Part shown: positions 1 through 7,079 of the stretch, piece by piece | Layout: every line of letters starts with the position of its first letter | Numbering within the stretch: the stretch's first letter is position 1 | Assembly (NCBI GenBank): GCA_043772905.1 | Contig: JAYVFS010000180.1 | Span: 20,725-84,724 of the forward strand | Length of the DNA stretch: 64,000 nucleotides | Direction: 5' to 3' | Source: JAAFJT01 sp043772905 | Lineage (GTDB): Bacteria > Bacteroidota > Bacteroidia > Chitinophagales > Saprospiraceae | Position numbers and translations under genes: made by a program | The notes under the pieces: generated by a model | Seen by the model: the letters and a program-made list of their open reading frames with translations, nothing else | Database searches by the model: none | What the model was told of the DNA's origin: nothing

Positions 1-1
1 A

Positions 2-1432
2 TCATTCATCATTCATCATTTTCTTCTCATCTTTCATCAACCAAAAATAAACAGGAATACCCAACAAAACGATGCCCAAACCGGGCCATGTGTATAACGG
101 TTTATAAATCAACAAAGGAATTGCCATCAGAATAGTGATGCCCAAATATAAAGCGGGTACAAAAGGATAGCCAAAAGTGCGGTAAGGTCGTTCGGCATTG
201 GGGTGTTTTTTGCGCAAAACAAAAACGGCTAAAACCGCTAAACCGTAAAAAAGGAGAATCGCAAATGTAACATAGTCCAATATATCGCCATATTTTCCGC
301 TTAAACACAACAGACACGTCCAAATGCATTGCGCCCACAATGACTTTCCAGGTACGCCCGCATCGTTGAGTTCGCCACTCGATTTGAAGAATAATTTGTC
401 TTGTGCCATCGTATAAAAAACGCGAGAAGACGCTAAAATCAAACCGTTATTGCAACCAAAAGTCGAAATCATCACCAAAATCGCTATCAAAGCAGTGCCA
501 AAACTACCGAAAATACTTTTTGCAGCTTCAACACCGACACGGTCTGATTCGGCAAAAGCGATGCCTTCAACAGGTAAAACGCGTAAAAAAATGAAGTTGG
601 TGAGTATATAAATGGCGATGACTGCCGTCACACCAATGAACAAACTCAAACCGATATTGCGCGCAGGGTTTTTGATTTCACCTGCAATAAAAGTGATATT
701 GTCCCATGCGAAACTGGCAAAAACAGAGCCCACGCTGGCAATCGCAATCGCTGAAATCATTGCCCAGGTGCCTGTTATAGGCGTTTTTACTAATACACCA
801 TTGTCCATTTTCAGGCTTTGCAAAGTCCAAGCATCTTGCCAATTGATTTGCCAAAAATTGGTGTCTTTGGCAACCATAAAACCAAAAAGTATCAATAAAG
901 CCAAGCCGCCAATTTTAGCTAGCGTGAAAACCAATTGTACCCATCGCCCATTTTGGACACCTAGCACATTGATATACGTGAGAAAAATAATCATCGCAAT
1001 GGAATTCAATTGTGCGGCACTGACTTTAAATGCGCTGTTGGCATCGCCAATCAAATAGTTTTTTTCACCTAAAAAAGGAAAAAGGTAGGCAGCAAATTTC
1101 CCAAAAGCCACACCAACTGCCGCAATTGTACCTGTCGCAATGACCGCAAACAATGCCCAACCGTATAAAAAAGCAATGAGTGGTCCAAAAGCCTCACGTA
1201 AATAGACGTATAAGCCGCCTGCCTTTGGGTACATGCCCGACAATTCGCCATAACTCAATGCGGCTGAAATCATCATAACACCGGTCAATGCCCACACCAA
1301 AATCAACAAGCCGGCACTCCCCACATTGCGTGTGATGTCTGCACTAACAATAAAAATACCGCTACCAATCATGGAACCCATAACTATCATGGTGGCATCT
1401 AACAAACCCAATGAACGACGAAATTCAGCCAT
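2..1432 (-). CDS. APC-superfamily amino acid permease
   Basis: This is an integral membrane transporter of the APC (amino acid-polyamine-organocation) superfamily, expected to carry an amino acid across the inner membrane. It has 476 residues, a normal length, with about twelve hydrophobic segments along the chain. The TM1 signature G-S-G-I-F lies at residues 23-27; in this superfamily that unwound segment contacts the substrate backbone. The exact substrate cannot be read from the sequence. The stop codon is at 2-4, so the gene is complete, and its last codons run into an ATCATTC-type heptamer array of the kind found at other gene ends here. It is divergent from the flavoprotein gene that starts at 1596. 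Confidence 0.88.
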   Translation of the reverse strand: MAEFRRSLGLLDATMIVMGSMIGSGIFIVSADITRNVGSAGLLILVWALTGVMMISAALSYGELSGMYPKAGGLYVYLREAFGPLIAFLYGWALFAVIATGTIAAVGVAFGKFAAYLFPFLGEKNYLIGDANSAFKVSAAQLNSIAMIIFLTYINVLGVQNGRWVQLVFTLAKIGGLALLILFGFMVAKDTNFWQINWQDAWTLQSLKMDNGVLVKTPITGTWAMISAIAIASVGSVFASFAWDNITFIAGEIKNPARNIGLSLFIGVTAVIAIYILTNFIFLRVLPVEGIAFAESDRVGVEAAKSIFGSFGTALIAILVMISTFGCNNGLILASSRVFYTMAQDKLFFKSSGELNDAGVPGKSLWAQCIWTCLLCLSGKYGDILDYVTFAILLFYGLAVLAVFVLRKKHPNAERPYRTFGYPFVPALYLGITILMAIPLLIYKPLYTWPGLGIVLLGIPVYFWLMKDEKKMMNDE

Positions 1433-1595
1433 AAAAAGTGAGATTTAGGAAATTTTATGAGGGGTGAAATTAACTAAATTGTGGGCGAATGATAATTTTT
1501 GACAAGAGTTAAATAAAATCAATTGAAATTGACAGATTTGCAGATTGAAACATAATTTCTACGTTTTTGTCTTTTCAAAACCACATGTTAAAAAA

Positions 1596-2795
1596 ATGAA
1601 TAGTTTTTATGATTGTATTATAGTCGGCGGCGGCTCGATGGGTTCAGCAACGGCTTATCATTTGGCAAAAAAAGGTCAAAAAGTATTGCTTTTGGAACAA
1701 TTTGATTTCATTCATGACAAAGGCGCACATGGTGGGCAAACCCGATTGATTCGCAAAGCTTATTTTGAACATCCCGATTATGTACCGTTATTGCTTCGTG
1801 CTTATCAAAATTGGGCAGATTTGGTGAGCGAAACGCAGGAAAAAGTCTATTTTGAAACAGGTATTCTCTATTTTGGTGAACAAGACGATGCTTTATTGAA
1901 TAATATTAAAAATTCCGCAAAACTGCATGACTTGAACTTAGAGACTTGGAATATGCCGATTGCTAAACAAAAATACCCGCAATTTGAAGCGATTCCAGAC
2001 GATTGGGAGAGCCTTTTTGAACCTGAAGCAGGATTTTTATTGGTTGAGAAATGTGTGAAATTACATCTTCAACAGGCTTTAAAATGGGGTGCTACACTAA
2101 AAGCAAGAGAAAAAGTGATGAATTGGAGAGAAAATACTGAGGGGGTAGAAGTGACAACTGATAAACATAAATACCATGCAAAAAAGCTCATTTTCACAGC
2201 TGGTGCATGGACAGATAAATTGTTACAAGACTTAAATGTGCCATTAATAGTCACTCGGCAGATTTCAGGGTGGGTAAAACCCCAAAATTGGGCAGATTTT
2301 ACACTCGATAAATTTGTTTGTTGGGGCATAAATGACAAAGAAAAAGGGCTGTTTTATGGTATGCCGATTTTGAACAACGAAGATACGAGTGGACCTATCG
2401 GTTTAAAATTGGGTTGTCATCACCATGGTCATGTCGTCAATCCTGATGATGTGGACAGAAATATTTATGAAGAAGACGAAAGAACTTTTCGCCAAGGTCT
2501 CGAAAAATATTTGCCCTCTGCAAATGGCGACATTTTAGCCATAAAAACGTGTCTTTACACCAATACACCCGACGAGAACTTCATTATTGACCATCATCCC
2601 AAGCATAAAAACGTGATTTTAGCTTGTGGTTTTAGTGGACATGGCTTTAAATTCGCCTCAGTGGTTGGCGAAATTCTATCTGATTTAGCCATCAGTGGGC
2701 AAACAGAACAACCCATTGGGTTTTTGAGTTTGAAACGATTTGCTGGCATTAATTATGAAACCACAGATTGGACTGATACGACGAATTTTCACTGA
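1596..2795 (+). CDS. solA: FAD-dependent amine oxidase (sarcosine / N-methyltryptophan oxidase-like)
   Basis: This is a DAO-family flavoprotein that probably demethylates a secondary N-methyl amino acid using oxygen. The ATG at 1596 is preferred over an upstream in-frame ATG at 1545, because the FAD dinucleotide-binding motif GGGSMG then falls at residues 11-16, as usual. The protein is 399 residues, close to monomeric sarcosine oxidase and SolA. A cysteine at residue 319, in the context CLYTNTPDENF, matches the cysteine that binds FAD covalently in that family. HGGQTRLIRKAY near the N terminus and GHGFKF near the C terminus are also family features. Monomeric sarcosine oxidase and N-methyltryptophan oxidase cannot be told apart here. 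The last codons form one arm of a long inverted repeat, and a TACTGAGGGG copy encodes N-T-E-G-V. Confidence 0.85.
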   Translation: MNSFYDCIIVGGGSMGSATAYHLAKKGQKVLLLEQFDFIHDKGAHGGQTRLIRKAYFEHPDYVPLLLRAYQNWADLVSETQEKVYFETGILYFGEQDDALLNNIKNSAKLHDLNLETWNMPIAKQKYPQFEAIPDDWESLFEPEAGFLLVEKCVKLHLQQALKWGATLKAREKVMNWRENTEGVEVTTDKHKYHAKKLIFTAGAWTDKLLQDLNVPLIVTRQISGWVKPQNWADFTLDKFVCWGINDKEKGLFYGMPILNNEDTSGPIGLKLGCHHHGHVVNPDDVDRNIYEEDERTFRQGLEKYLPSANGDILAIKTCLYTNTPDENFIIDHHPKHKNVILACGFSGHGFKFASVVGEILSDLAISGQTEQPIGFLSLKRFAGINYETTDWTDTTNFH

Positions 2796-2853
2796 TTTTT
2801 CTTGAAATCAGTATGAAAATCAGTGAAAATCAGTCGTATCACTCCAATCTGTG
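2759..2853. terminator. Long inverted repeat between convergent genes
   Basis: Arms of about 40 nt (2759-2799 and 2813-2853) pair with only a few mismatches. The left arm includes the last codons and stop of the oxidase gene. The structure lies between convergent genes (oxidase + and purQ -) and can act as a bidirectional terminator. The arms hold short near-repeats (ATCAGTGAAAATCAGT). Confidence 0.7.
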
Positions 2854-2865
2854 GTCAAAAAAAAA

Positions 2866-3558
2866 CTAAGCCATCACATGCCCCAAAAGACTTTCAAACA
2901 TCAAACGTCCGTCTGTGTTCCCCAATTCTATTTCCGCAGCCCGTTCAGGGTGCGGCATCATGCCAAAAACATTGCGTCCTTCATTACAAATACCTGCAAT
3001 ATCCAACATCGAACCGTTAGGGTTTGACCCCTCAGTAAAATTGCCTTCTGCATCGCAATATTTGAACAAAATTTGGTCATTCGTTACCAATTTTTGCAAA
3101 GTTGCATCGTCTGCATAATAACGACCTTCGGCATGAGCGATAGGGATTTTGAGTGCTTTTGTCAAGTCCAAATCAGCTGTCAAAGGCGAGTTGTTTGTCG
3201 TTGGTTTCAAAAAAACATTTTTGCAAATAAATTTTTGATTCACATTCCGAAGCAATGCACCTGGCAATAAATGAGCTTCGCATAAAATTTGAAAACCATT
3301 GCAAATGCCAAAAACAAAGCCGCCCGAATTGGCAAATTCGATAACAGCAGGCATGATAGGAGAGAAGCGGGCAATCGCACCGCAGCGTAAATAATCACCA
3401 TAACTGAAACCGCCTGGCACGATGATACAATCCACATCGGGCAGAACAGTTTCTTTATGCCAAACCTTCACGACATCTTTACCCATAACATCGCCTAAGA
3501 CGCGCACCGCATCGTCGTCGCAATTAGAACCTGGAAAAACGAGAACACCAAATTTCAT
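2866..3558 (-). CDS. purQ: Phosphoribosylformylglycinamidine synthase, glutaminase subunit PurQ
   Basis: This is the glutamine amidotransferase subunit of FGAM synthase (purine biosynthesis, step 4); it supplies ammonia to PurL. The start at 3558 gives MKFGVLVFPGSN, the usual PurQ opening; an in-frame start 30 nt upstream adds ten unconserved residues. The protein has 230 residues, the normal length. The nucleophile Cys86 lies in FGICNGFQ, and the His/Glu pair lies in MMPHPERAAE near the C terminus. PurL and PurS are not nearby, so purine genes are scattered in this organism. A decamer copy at 3028 is read as T-E-G just before the conserved NPNGS stretch. Confidence 0.95.
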   Translation of the reverse strand: MKFGVLVFPGSNCDDDAVRVLGDVMGKDVVKVWHKETVLPDVDCIIVPGGFSYGDYLRCGAIARFSPIMPAVIEFANSGGFVFGICNGFQILCEAHLLPGALLRNVNQKFICKNVFLKPTTNNSPLTADLDLTKALKIPIAHAEGRYYADDATLQKLVTNDQILFKYCDAEGNFTEGSNPNGSMLDIAGICNEGRNVFGMMPHPERAAEIELGNTDGRLMFESLLGHVMA

Positions 3559-3602
3559 GATTTTGATATTTAATATATTGATTGTCAATTTTTTATAAGA
3601 AT

Positions 3603-3735
3603 ACTGAGTAGTCAGTCAATCTAATAGTGTTGGGTAAGTATTTCGAGCTAAATGACGGAGAACGCACAATCTTAGGAAGATTTAAAATCTTCCTAAGATT
3701 ATACCCGACACTATTAACTTGACTGACTACTGAGG
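3603..3735. mobile_element. MITE-like element with 34-bp terminal inverted repeats
   Basis: Terminal repeats at 3603-3636 and 3702-3735 match at 29 of 34 positions by eye. Inside lies a second, perfect palindrome at 3668-3700. The element is about 133 bp, has no coding capacity and sits between purQ and a lipoprotein gene. Nested inverted repeats with no ORF suggest a miniature inverted-repeat element. The inner palindrome occurs again without the outer arms at 14624-14656. No clear target duplication was identified. Confidence 0.55.
3668..3700. repeat. 33-nt palindrome, copy 1 of 2
   Basis: The palindrome has arms AATCTTAGGAAGATTT / AAATCTTCCTAAGATT around a single central base. The identical 33 nt recur at 14624-14656. 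The palindromes at 16040-16072 and 41014-41045 have the same size and an A/T-rich centre but different arms. Confidence 0.85.
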
Positions 3736-3761
3736 GAGATATCGAACTTAATTTATGTGCA

Positions 3762-4346
3762 TCAATTCTGTAAAAACTGCACATCCACCTTAACTGTATC
3801 AGAAGAACCCATCAGTTTTTGAATCGTAAAAATAGAATAACCCAAATGATTGTCGTAATGCAAACGTGTTTCTGCCTTTGTAGCAACCGTTTCATCGGCA
3901 TTTAAAATATCAATTGTCATATCTACTTTTGACATAGGGTCATTAACGACAATGCTGCGTGTTTTCAGGTGGTCTTTCAAAGCATAATATTCTGAAATTG
4001 ATCCATGATTGCCAAGCGGCGTTATTTTCACCATATAATTGTCAGACCAAGCTGGACGATTGATATCGGAAGCGATGAAAGGTGCGAGTTCTTCTTCAAA
4101 GTTCAAGTTTTCCAAAACTTTTTCCTCGCTTTTCCCATTCAGCGTCACCGTTTTTTTGACCTTTTTTACGTCTATTTTCAAACGCTCAATTTCCGTTTTG
4201 AAATAACCTTTGAGGTCAAAAAAGACTGTTTTTTGTCCTTTATACTGAGGGGTATCATTTTGGCAAGCGTTGAATAAAAATGATAAACAAATGATTACCA
4301 ATGAAGTACGGCAAATGTTTTTGAGCACTAATTTTTCAAGACGCAT
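3762..4346 (-). CDS. Predicted lipoprotein of unknown function
   Basis: I do not recognise this 194-residue protein. A basic N terminus and hydrophobic segment end in a lipobox (L-F-N-A-C, Cys at about residue 28), so it should be lipid-anchored in the cell envelope. The mature part has no cysteines or catalytic motifs that I can see. It is mixed charged/hydrophobic and ends in alternating beta-like sequence. It lies downstream of gpmI on the same strand but about 75 bp away, past a short AT-rich inverted repeat (4366-4400). A decamer copy at 4243 is read on the coding strand as D-T-P-Q-Y just after the lipobox, in the flexible linker. Confidence 0.7.
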   Translation of the reverse strand: MRLEKLVLKNICRTSLVIICLSFLFNACQNDTPQYKGQKTVFFDLKGYFKTEIERLKIDVKKVKKTVTLNGKSEEKVLENLNFEEELAPFIASDINRPAWSDNYMVKITPLGNHGSISEYYALKDHLKTRSIVVNDPMSKVDMTIDILNADETVATKAETRLHYDNHLGYSIFTIQKLMGSSDTVKVDVQFLQN

Positions 4347-4421
4347 TTTTTATTTTATTTTGAGGCTATTGATGGGGTGATTTTAAATCACCCCATCAAT
4401 AATTGCCTATGTAATCAAGTT

Positions 4422-5939
4422 TTAACCTTCAATCAAAACGGCACCCGTCATTTCCGCCGAAGGCGCAACGCCGAGTAAGTGTAACAAAGTCGGTGCAACA
4501 TCAGCTAAACGACCATTTTTTACAGTTTTGTCTTTTGCATTTTTTGATACATAAATACAAGGCACTGGATTCATGGAGTGCTGCGTATTTGGTGAACCAT
4601 CATCGTTTATCATATAATCAGAGTTGCCATGGTCAGCAATGACTAAACAATCGTAATCATATTCTAAAGCTGTTTCGATGAGACGTTCTGTACATATTGA
4701 GACTATTTCAGCCGCTTTCATAGCTGCCGTGAAAACACCTGTGTGACCGACCATATCGGTATTGGCAAAATTCAAACAGATAAAATTGGGTTGATTTGCT
4801 TTGATTTCTGCTATAGTTTTGCCCGTTATTTCGTAGGCAGCCATTTCAGGTTTGATGTCATATGTCGCTACGTCTTTTGGGGAGTTACCCATAATTCGTT
4901 TTTCATGGGCAAAAGGCTCTTCGCGTCCACCACTTAAAAAGAACGTAACGTGTGGATATTTTTCGGTTTCAGAGACACGTAGCTGGGTCAAACCCGCATT
5001 TGTAATGACTTCACCTATTGTATTTGTCAAGTTGTCTTTCTCAAAAAGGACATGCACATTTTGATACGTTTCGTCGTAACGTGTCATCGTAACGTAATAG
5101 ACATTGAGCTTTTTCATACCAAATTCAGGAAAGTCTTTTTGAGTCAAAACTTCACTGATTTCGCGCGGTCTGTCTGTTCTGTAATTGAAACAAATAACGA
5201 CATCGCCGTCTTTGATAGAGCCCTCCGTATTCAAAATCATTGGATTCAAAAACTCATCCGTTATATCTGCATCATAGTTTTTTTGCATCGCTGAAGCAAT
5301 ATCTAAAACAGGTACGCCAACGCCATTGACCATTAAATCATAAGCCAATTTGACACGTTCCCAACGTTTGTCTCTATCCATCGCATAGTAGCGACCAATA
5401 ACAGAAGCGAAGCTAAATGATTGATTGCCAATGTGTTCAGTGATATTTTGAATATAACTCAAACCACTTTTAGGGTCGCAGTCACGACCATCGGTGAAGG
5501 CGTGAATGTAGCCACGACACCCCTCCGTAGCAGCAATGTCCAACAAGGCTTTGAGGTGCGATGTATGGCTGTGAACGCCACCATCACTGACCAAACCTAT
5601 GAAATGAACAGGTTTGTCATTTGCTTTTGCATAAGCAAGAGCTTTCAAAAGGTTCTCATTTTGAGCCAATTCATTGAGGCGAATGGTGCGATTGATGCGG
5701 GTCAACTGTTGATAAACGACGCGACCTGCGCCAATATTCATGTGTCCGACTTCGGAATTGCCCATTTGTCCTTCTGGTAAACCGACATCTTCGCCATAAG
5801 TAACGAGTTCAGAACTGGGATAATTGACATAAAGAGAGTCAATAAATGGTGTGTGTGCAAGGGTGATTGCATCGGCTTTACGTTTCAAGCCGTGTCCCCA
5901 ACCGTCGAGGATGATAAGAAAAGCGCGTTGTGATTTCAT
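4422..5939 (-). CDS. gpmI: 2,3-bisphosphoglycerate-independent phosphoglycerate mutase
   Basis: GpmI interconverts 3- and 2-phosphoglycerate in glycolysis, using two Mn ions and no bisphosphoglycerate cofactor. The 505-residue length is typical. The phosphatase-domain metal ligand is the Asp in ILDGWG (residue 12). The phosphoserine nucleophile is Ser62 in GQMGNSEVGH. Later signatures include DGRDCDP, DRDKRWER, DMVGHTG and IADHGN, which cover the transferase insert and the remaining metal ligands. The gene appears monocistronic. Two degenerate decamer relatives (CCCTCCGTA at 5221 and 5520) occur inside it, but no exact copy. Confidence 0.97.
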   Translation of the reverse strand: MKSQRAFLIILDGWGHGLKRKADAITLAHTPFIDSLYVNYPSSELVTYGEDVGLPEGQMGNSEVGHMNIGAGRVVYQQLTRINRTIRLNELAQNENLLKALAYAKANDKPVHFIGLVSDGGVHSHTSHLKALLDIAATEGCRGYIHAFTDGRDCDPKSGLSYIQNITEHIGNQSFSFASVIGRYYAMDRDKRWERVKLAYDLMVNGVGVPVLDIASAMQKNYDADITDEFLNPMILNTEGSIKDGDVVICFNYRTDRPREISEVLTQKDFPEFGMKKLNVYYVTMTRYDETYQNVHVLFEKDNLTNTIGEVITNAGLTQLRVSETEKYPHVTFFLSGGREEPFAHEKRIMGNSPKDVATYDIKPEMAAYEITGKTIAEIKANQPNFICLNFANTDMVGHTGVFTAAMKAAEIVSICTERLIETALEYDYDCLVIADHGNSDYMINDDGSPNTQHSMNPVPCIYVSKNAKDKTVKNGRLADVAPTLLHLLGVAPSAEMTGAVLIEG

Positions 5940-6075
5940 GCCGCAAAGGTAGTTTTACGATTTGAGTTGACCGCTTTGTAGGCTTAGGTTTTTTATGAAA
6001 ATTAAAAAAAAGTATTCTTTTTGCTCAAATTTTAAAATTTATTCCGTTCAAACTTAAATAAATCTTTAATCGTTT

Positions 6076-6083
6076 TACCTTTG
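6076..6083 (+). promoter_or_regulatory. Candidate -7 element TACCTTTG
   Basis: An exact TANNTTTG box, the Bacteroidota -7 consensus, lies about 80 nt upstream of the HAD gene at 6165. No convincing TTG -33 box is seen at the expected distance, so this is moderate evidence only. Confidence 0.4.
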
Positions 6084-6164
6084 CGGCATTATTTTTTCAT
6101 TTGAAAAATTTCCCTCTTTAATAAATCACTCGAAGTTAAATCATTCGATTCGAAAACGACAATC

Positions 6165-6581
6165 ATGGATCTTAAGAAAGTATTCAACGAAAAGGGCGAA
6201 GCACTTAGCCCAATTTTGCCGCAAGGCATGAAAAATTATTTAATTGATATTGACGGAACTGTCTGTGACGACGTGCCTAACGAAGAGCCTGAGCGTATGG
6301 GAACGGTTTTACCATATCCTGATGCACTCAAAATCTTGAACAAATGGTATGAAGAAGGTCATGTTATCTTCTTTTTTACGTCTCGTACAGAAGAACACCG
6401 CGAAGTGACAGAGGCTTGGTTGGCTCGTCATGACTTCAAATATCATGGCATTTTGTTTGGCAAACCACGTGGTGGCAACTACCATTGGATTGATAACCAC
6501 ATTGTAAAAGCGACTCGTTTCAGAGGCAAATTCACGGATTTAGTAGTCAAACAACATGAAATCGAAGTGTTTCACGACTAA
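6165..6581 (+). CDS. Small HAD-superfamily hydrolase
   Basis: This is a compact 138-residue HAD-fold protein. Motif I is D-I-D-G-T at residues 28-32, giving the nucleophile Asp28 and general acid Asp30. Motif II is the Thr/Ser in FFFTSRTEEH, about residue 70. The acidic motif IV appears to be IDNH near residue 109. There is almost no cap domain. Bacteroidota genomes have close homologues, often left as hypothetical or called phosphoheptose-related, but the substrate is not known to me. It is monocistronic, with a terminator at 6603-6637. Confidence 0.8.
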   Translation: MDLKKVFNEKGEALSPILPQGMKNYLIDIDGTVCDDVPNEEPERMGTVLPYPDALKILNKWYEEGHVIFFFTSRTEEHREVTEAWLARHDFKYHGILFGKPRGGNYHWIDNHIVKATRFRGKFTDLVVKQHEIEVFHD

Positions 6582-6602
6582 TTTCTTTGAAAAATGAGTT
6601 AT

Positions 6603-6637
6603 AAAAAATGCCAAGCGTTGTGACGTTTGGCATTTTT
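6603..6637 (+). terminator. Rho-independent terminator
   Basis: The hairpin AAATGCCAAGCG / CGTTTGGCATTT is followed by T5, 20 nt after the HAD gene stop. It also has an A run on the other side, so it can serve the convergent gene at 6660. Confidence 0.85.
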
Positions 6638-6659
6638 CGTTTTTAACAGATGTAAATTT

Positions 6660-7079
6660 TTAAGAAACGATATCTGTCTTCTGTATCGTTGATTGCAACT
6701 TCTGCACCACCAAATCAGCTATTCGCCGTGTCAATTCCGCTTCATTTTCAGCAAAAAAAGCGAATTCAGAAGCCGTAAAGTGACCAATGATGGTGCCAAT
6801 AAGTCGATTTTTGAGTTTCAAATCAGACTTGACATTATGGGCGATGAACTCAACTTGAAGGTGGTAGTGGGTTGTTGGGGAAATGTTTTTCTTTTGTTTT
6901 GCCAAGTAATGGTTCCAAATCAGTAGCATTAGGTCGTGTTGCATTTTCAGAATAGGGCGCAGCGTTGCATTCTGAAATGACTCCAGTGTTGGTTGTTTTT
7001 CTGCTGCCAAATTGGATGAAGGCAGATTCAGATTCAATTGTGGACGGATTGATAAGAGATTTTGATCGTGCATGACCAT
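6660..7079 (-). CDS. Small conserved protein downstream of, and overlapping, the histidine kinase frame
   Basis: This is a 140-residue protein if translation starts at the ATG at 7079 (another ATG is at 7073). The sequence has real-protein character: MHDQNLLSIRP, then a conserved-looking helical core with LRPILKMQHDLM and GTIIGHFTASEF. I recall short Bacteroidota proteins of this kind with no assigned role. The histidine kinase frame (6850-9195) runs through the first 230 nt in another frame. The open frame reaches upstream to 7121, with the decamer copy at 7108 read as I-L-R-G. Deleting one G in that six-base G run would join the kinase to this protein. No catalytic motif was recognised. Confidence 0.7.
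   Translation of the reverse strand: MVMHDQNLLSIRPQLNLNLPSSNLAAEKQPTLESFQNATLRPILKMQHDLMLLIWNHYLAKQKKNISPTTHYHLQVEFIAHNVKSDLKLKNRLIGTIIGHFTASEFAFFAENEAELTRRIADLVVQKLQSTIQKTDIVS

Noticed and set aside
1545..1595. N-terminal extension of the oxidase gene
   Set aside because: It adds 17 residues before the FAD motif with no family counterpart.
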